Of a DNA stretch of 64,000 nucleotides, positions 57,426-64,000 are shown in pieces. The notes under the pieces were generated by a model that was given only the letters and a program-made list of their open reading frames with translations, was not told the DNA's origin and did no database searches. The DNA comes from Litomosoides sigmodontis. Lineage: Eukaryota; Nematoda; Chromadorea; Rhabditida; Onchocercidae. Both the position numbers and the translations under genes were made by a program. The number at the start of each line of letters is the position of its first letter. Position 1 is the stretch's first letter. The stretch lies in NCBI GenBank assembly GCA_963070105.1, contig OY718803.1:7297823-7361822 (forward strand), given 5' to 3'.

Positions 57426-60400
57426 TCACGAAAAACGGTGAAACATACAAATTTTACGGAGGAATCGTCCAGCAAACTCACGTACCCGCATATCAGATGA
57501 ACCAGATATGAGTACTGCTGAGTTTTCATAAATTATAGGCAAAAATTTCTGGAACTGTTCATTTTCCTCACGCAAGCACGCCTCGAGAATTGCCAAAGAC
57601 ATTTCAGTCCATGCGAAGCATTGTGTTTCTCCATCCTAGAAGTATTATTAAATAAAGAAGTGAATGTCTTGCTTTATTATAATTTGTAAAAATACATAAC
57701 ATAAGAATAAGACATGATAACCGAGAAGGCACAGCGATGTGTTGATTTACTTAAAAATCTAGTACGACATCCTGATGCTTTTATTTCTTGATATGGATTG
57801 AGTTCACTTTAAAGAGGGATTTGTTGCTTTAACCGTTTGAGAATGAAAAGGGACAGGCACTATGTAGGATACAGTTTTGCTGCTTTGCATTAATTAATGC
57901 ATCAATCAGACTCAAGTGGCCTTTTTGTGTTAAGTAATAAGATTTTGGTGAAATTATAGTTTTATTATCATGTAACTCACAGAGAGGATTGGTTTTTCCT
58001 CCTCAATGATTTGATGCTGTTCATTATCACGTTTAAATGGATTGCCACGTTTTGTTGGTGGTACCAATGTTTGCGCAACCTTTGAACTTCTATAATCAGA
58101 AATAGTTCCGGTAGTTTGCTGGGAAGATACCAATTTGTACAAATTTTCATCCGTTGCTTCTTTACGAATGAGCGTAATTTGCTGAAATGAACTACAGTGA
58201 TTTAAGAAAACTAGAGAATTAGTAATCAAAAATTAAGTTTTGGTTTCGAACAATAAAACACCATAAGTTTTTTTCAAATTTATAAAATTTCATCAAAATT
58301 TGAAAAAACTGATTATGATGTGACAAAAAATGATCATTGGGTATCTGGCAAAAATTAGTAATAATAAATCATCGATCAATCAATTGATCGATATAATAAA
58401 TTCCTTATATGATACTGTCACATTATCAAATACAATGCTTTGCAGCTTCCATTAAGTACTTCGTTAATGACAGATCAACTTCATTAATGACTTCAACTTT
58501 TTTGAAAAGTTTTCGAAATTCTCATAACGCACTAACCTGAGTAACGTGCGATCTGGCCAAATGACGTAATACTTCCGTGGATAGTTTCCTCTCCAAGTTA
58601 CATAAATATATGCACACTTCACGATGGCATAATTGAAGTTGTCTTATGTAATATTTATCATCCTTTACGTTTCCATCCGATGACGATAAACACTCAGCAA
58701 TTGTTTCTCTACGAAATTACATAAAATTTTTGATGAATAAAAAAATATGAAATTATAAAAGTTGAAAAGTAGATGGAAAGAAAAAAAATGCATATAATAA
58801 GAAAAAAAGAAATGGCAAACGAAAATAGAGACTTTTTCAATGGACACTTTCGCACCATTTCATACATTGCCAACGACCGTATCGTCCAAGCTAACACTAT
58901 TTGCTTGCATAAATTTGGAAGTGTCGGAAAGCCATACAATCCTTTGATAAGTATTTTTAGGCCTAAACGTTTATCGAAATTTCTTGCAACTAAAAGTGAT
59001 CCATCTAAACAACAAAACAGGATAATAATATCCTCCGGTGATAGCTTATGCAAATTACCTGAAAAAAAGTTCTAGGCAGTAGGCTGAGTAGTTTTGTTTG
59101 CTTTGCTAGTATTATTCGAGAAATGATCAAAATTTAGCGGAACAAAAACCAACATTCACTGCCACTTTCGACTTGATCATCAAATTTCTTCAAAATTTCA
59201 GCAGTTTGTCCATCCACTGGTAAATCGATTCCATTTAATAATAAGATACCAATTAGTTCCAGAATATATTGATGACTAGTAAGAATGTTAACCAGTTCAT
59301 CACCATGAATTCTAAAATTTTAAAGTTTAGAATAAGTTATCGATGAAGTCGAAAATTAGCTTGCGAACCTTTGTTCGATTCCATCGTCATTGCGAAGCAC
59401 CACTTCACGTTTCTTCGTTTCCTCCAGCTTTATCACCGAGCAGATCTGCTCATCCATTAAAAAGATCTATAATTAAGTTAAAGTCAAGTATTAATTCCCA
59501 GAAAAGGTTAAATTGACCTAAAACTGTATTGAGGTGATTAATAATAGCATTGATTTTTGTTTAGAAGGAAGAAGCAAAGCATACGAGTGCAGAAATGATA
59601 TGCTAGAAGGAATTATTTGAATAAGGATAATGAAAAATATGCTAACTTTACCTGTTGAGCCAATAATAGCGTCTCATATGAAAAATTGGAATTTTCAATG
59701 GCTGCTATACAAACACTACCAAGATCACCATTCGGATCATTTGAACCAGCGACATAATACTGAATTAAAAGTCTCAGATGCACGAGAGTCGAACTTCTAA
59801 AACATAAAGTTTTAAAGTAAATTAAATGTATGACAATGAAACCTATCATATCCAAGAGAAATCAGAAGGTAAAAAACAACGAAGAAATAAAATTTAAATA
59901 TTAACCTTTCCGCACTACACTAATTGCTGTTAGATTTCTAAAATTAAAGCTTAACTAAGTACGTGATCTCTAAAAGCTAAATGTTGCATGCATGAAAAAG
60001 CAAGTTTTAACAAAATTTAATAGAAAGTAGGAGTTTCACATTGCTTAACTTAACTTACGTCGCATTCCACAATGACCGTACAATGATTGTCCATCTATCA
60101 GTTGCTAACGAATGAATGGAAGAACTGATAAGAAATCGCAAATATGCGTAACCTAGTCGCGCAACACGATTCGATGCACACGTAATGCATTCCGTTAGCA
60201 AAGTTAACGTATCGAAAAGTATTCGATCAACCCACGAATTATCTATAATATCAATCTTCAGTGAAAAACAACACTGCGTGAGACAGAAGAAAACAAAAGT
60301 AGTAAATTTTCGGGAATGTTGCTCGATTTTTTGCAATTTTATAACATCAAATTAGAAAAATCTAAAACTGCTCTTAAAAAAGGAGAGAATTGTAATTTAT

Positions 60401-63400
60401 AGTGAATGATGAAATTGTTCCGAAAATTTTCACAATACCTTTTGTTTGTATTAAATATTGCCTGACGACTTCTGTGAACAATCCAATTGCTTGTTTTAAA
60501 TTATTCTCATGTGCCGCTGCATCTTTGCGTATCCACTGTTGTAGCATGGGAAAGACGAGAATTGATAGACCATATGCGCCAAAATCAATACCTATGTATT
60601 CCATCAAAAATTTAAAATACTTCTATGGCTTCGTATTTCCCTTCTATTTTTTACTATTGTTTTTCGAGATAAGATTTTCACAATTGAAAATGAATTCAGA
60701 AAAAGCCGATAATTTTAAAATTTGATGACTTGAAGTATTTATGAGTATAAAAAGTTAGCATACCAAATTTAGTATGAATTTGTTCTTTGATTAAATCAGC
60801 AATGGTTTGCAGTAAATTTGGTTTCAGTGATGCAGGACAAACAAAAGTGATAGCTGCGAGGCCTTCCAATAATGATAAGTAAACTTCAGCGCAACTCCGT
60901 CGTGATGCCGTATAATTTTTCCAAGGTACAGTTACTTCTGGTGCTAATTTCTTCATGTCATTATTTGATCGGAATTTTCATTAAAAATTTAGATCTTCAA
61001 AGCTTTCAAAGTAAATTAATGAACAGACATTTCATCGTTTGAAATTACAGGTCGAATAGATAAAGGAAGAAACAGACCTTCAAGTAAACGATCAAGATCA
61101 GTCAGCAGAATTTTTTGTTCAACGTTACAGAATGGCTCTTCAATCAGAACAGTTGACAATGGTTCCATCAAAAATGATGCGTCTGTGTATCGATCAACAC
61201 AATGCTGGGTTCGTTCACGTAATGTTAATCTGAGAAATGGAAAAGTCTTTGTGCTCAAAAAATTTCAAGTATTCGATAATCGACAAATCTTTTTTCCAAC
61301 ATTTCATGTCTTCACTTTTGATAGAGATGCTCTACACTGAATAAATTTCGAAAATGTAATTTATTACAGAAAAAATTAGATGGCACAGTACGCAGGTAAT
61401 TTCCATCTCCGACTCCATCCTAATTTCAGCTGTGCCAGAAAGCAATGAGTGTAAAATACCGTTGCAGTAAATGTTGATCGGTGCAGTCAGCTGAATCAGA
61501 TAAATCATGAAGCATTCGTTCCATTTTTAACAAATTCTGCAAAGCTGACGAAGCCATTGTTACAGCGGACGATGGAATCATTGATTCCTTTTCTGTAACG
61601 TGGAAGTAAGTGGGGCATGCAAATTTTCGACTCAAATATGTATAAACATTTCATGATCTCCAACGACCACTATACTCGCTTAATAAATTTATCGTTCAAA
61701 ATACTGAAGTTAGCTTCCTAACTACACGGGTTTAAAATAAGTAGTGAAAGATTAACAGTATTATAATACTTTATTATTCTTGTTGTTATTGCGATTACTC
61801 TACGAGAATTGTCAGATAGAAAACACTTTCAGGTGGTTGAACTTAAACTTCATTAAATTATAGTTATTTCCTACTTAACCACTATTTACACTATTAGAAC
61901 GCATAGCCAATCATGATCGATCATAGCTACGATCGTAAGTAGGTGCTGTATCATCCAATACAGTGGTATAACGTAATTTTAACCAGAATTGTAAACTTTG
62001 GAAGTTTACCCGATCCTGTCGAATGAAGATATTGAAGGACGCATGTAATATAATCTAAAGCTGTCGTCATCAAAATGTTTCTATTTTTGATATTAAGATA
62101 TGCCGAAAAGATGTCAAGTACAGTTGCTTGCACTGAGGACACTGTCGCCACAGCACCAGCATTATTTTCTGATTCTGAAAAAGTAAATTAACGGTTCAAA
62201 AATTGCAAAATTCTGCGCTTCCACTTTTAAATTTTAAATCGAACCTGAAGAATAGTGGGAAGTGAGTTCTTTTAATGCTATCAAAGTGTGAACAATTGCA
62301 GATTAGATTTGATGGCATTTAATTTAAAATGAAAACCAAAGTTTATTAAGAGAAATTTTAATTTTCAATTTCGCTAAGCTGTACTTCTCAGAGGAATTAT
62401 AATTGCACTGCAATCAATAACTTAATTGGTGTAAGTTGCATAATAATCAACAGCTCAATTTAGATGAACAATCAGATTTGAAAAACTGAAATTATCGAGT
62501 TATGTGAGTTATGCCACTAATTAACTGACTGGACAATTCTAGCGGTTAATTAATTAGAAATGAAGTAAGAATAATTCTGGGCATGCCGGCATGATCTTCA
62601 ATCCGTAATGCTTTCAAGGCACTAAACAACGGTCGCCAGCCAGAACCAATCACGTCCGCCTGTGAATGCACAAAGGTTGCCAACAGCGTGACAATTTGCT
62701 CCTGCGATTCCCCCAAACACATCTCAGCACAAAGAATATTCTGAAAAAGTTTTAGAAATTCAGAAAATTTCCGAACAAAGGAGAGAAGTGATTTCAGTAC
62801 AGAATTCATTATTCCACTTGTTGTAGACCGGAAATGAAACTCAGATAAATTGGAAATTTCACAGAAAAATAGGCTTAATTAATTTAGATATTGTATGATT
62901 CCAAACTTGTAATGGCTGGAAGATCAGTTGGTTGTAACAAAAGCCGTTCGTTTCGTTAATCATTAATTTTGCCACACAAACTCCCAAGCCTTCGACAGCA
63001 AAAAAATTTAGCTTTCCACTACTACGCACAGACGCACACTGCAATAAACATTGAACTTCAAAAGTGGCATATTTCGAGTTATCTTAAACATAAAATCTTA
63101 ATCTCTGCTGAAACAGAATTCAGGAAAACGCATGACGAACACAGTAATTTGTTCCACTTTCATGTCTGTTCAATCCTGATCATTCACTGATGACCTGTCC
63201 GAGAAGTGGCGGTCAACTCGTTAATAAAATATTAAACGGTTTTCTTGGAAGATTTCTTATCATAATAACAATGACGATATATAGCCCAGCATTAGAGTTA
63301 ATGAGAACCCAGTTCACAAGAGCCTACCACAAATCTTAAAATCTTTTCAAAAGTTAAAAAGAAGTTTAAGTGGAAGAAAACTAAATTTTAAATCAATGAC

Positions 63401-64000
63401 TACCAACCTGAACTATGTGATGTGCAACTTTAGGCCAAATTTTCATTGCATGGATTAGAGGCCTAGTTGAAAGTGTCATTGAAATAGCAAATATTCGTCC
63501 TAGGATTGCTGTTGAGTCGGGCAATAAGCTTGACTTTTGAGAACTCATGTAGTGCTGGCATTTTTCACTAGCTGTTACCAAGTTTTGCATTAATTCGCAA
63601 AGCGATGCCAAATTCAATTCCTTACCAACACGTTTATAAAATCTGAATTAAATATTGAAATAAACGAACTAGAATAATCAATGAAAACTGAGCAGAACAT
63701 GAAATTAATCGACATCGTCTTGCACCAGTTAATTTTTGTATTTTCATCTTCATTTATGAAGATTGAACACTCAAACTCCTCACCAATAAATTAAATCTAA
63801 AACATACTCCAACAATTACTTGAAACTGATAATGCTTGGAAAAAATTTTGCATTTCTTCATAGCAAGCAACTCTAATCCAAAGACAAGTATTTCTGCATT
63901 TCAGACTTCACTTTCTCAAATTATTAAGAATGAATAGTGTAGAATTGCTGAAAATTACAAATTCCTCAGAAACCAAACTGTCGAATTTGTTTAATTTATG
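57426..64000 (-). CDS. BIG/ARFGEF-family HEAT-repeat protein, C-terminal part
   Basis: Large BIG-type proteins act at the Golgi, usually as Arf exchange factors. Many minus-strand exons continue past the right edge. Those placed with phase are 57426-57635, 57981-58181, 58537-58708, 58848-59058, 59154-59311, 59369-59466, 59652-59796, 60059-60242, 60439-60591, 60764-60950 and 61049-61229. Further coding lies near 61430-61600, 61960-62170, 62590-62740 and 63400-63610. Family signs are SQADVIGSGWRPLFSALKAL (the SGW motif before the C-terminal domains), a VARLGYAYLRFLISSS repeat, KQAIGLFTEVVRQYL, and a segment LLVARNF...PNLCKQ resembling the BIG C-terminal SHRFAKxF...PNLLKQE block. The SGWRPLF wording favours ARFGEF3/BIG3 over BIG1/2, but this is inference. 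The Sec7 domain, if present, lies outside the window. A serine-rich stretch near 58.0 kb contains an NPF tripeptide. Confidence 0.68.

Overview
This is a stretch of AT-rich eukaryotic nuclear DNA from a nematode. The evidence is short GT-AG introns with TTTCAG-type acceptors in every gene, C. elegans-like protein sequences (TRPN/TRP-4, BBS-9, EF-1alpha, TP53RK) and an X-box promoter motif. The long AT-rich intergenic tracts and spread-out exons would suit a spirurid or filarial-type parasite, but the species is inference. I saw no bacterial operons, CRISPR arrays, prophage, complete transposon or convincing Wolbachia or mitochondrial insertion.

Layout. 0.1-5.8 kb (+): the 3' part of a TRPN/NOMPC mechanosensory channel, whose first exons lie to the left of the window. 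7.5-14.6 kb (-): a 7-transmembrane receptor with a large extracellular N-terminus, not assigned to a named family. 14.6-19.2 kb: gene-poor DNA with direct repeats, upstream of EF-1alpha. 19.2-28.3 kb (+): a same-strand group of four genes: EF-1alpha, a 144-residue basic protein of unknown function, an unrecognised gene, and the U3 snoRNP protein IMP3. 29.2-32.7 kb (-): a secreted von Willebrand C/D protein of the crossveinless-2/BMPER kind. 33.7-39.2 kb (-): BBS9, a BBSome subunit, with an X-box 69 bp before its start codon. 39.3-43.3 kb: gene-poor. 43.3-57.2 kb (+): mitochondrial trifunctional protein alpha subunit, a possible structured RNA, a HAPSTR1/C16orf72 homologue, the ribosome-assembly factor NSA2 and the KEOPS kinase TP53RK/Bud32. 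57.4-64 kb (-): the C-terminal part of a very large BIG/ARFGEF-family HEAT-repeat protein that runs off the right edge.

The genes do not form one pathway, but themes recur. Translation and ribosome assembly are represented by EF-1alpha, IMP3, NSA2 and TP53RK (tRNA t6A synthesis). Ciliated sensory-neuron function is represented by TRPN and BBS9. Signalling is represented by the orphan receptor and the BMP-modulator-like protein. Exon models were built by hand from reading frame, splice sites and phase. In most genes the exon lengths and phases close exactly, which is good support without any transcript data.
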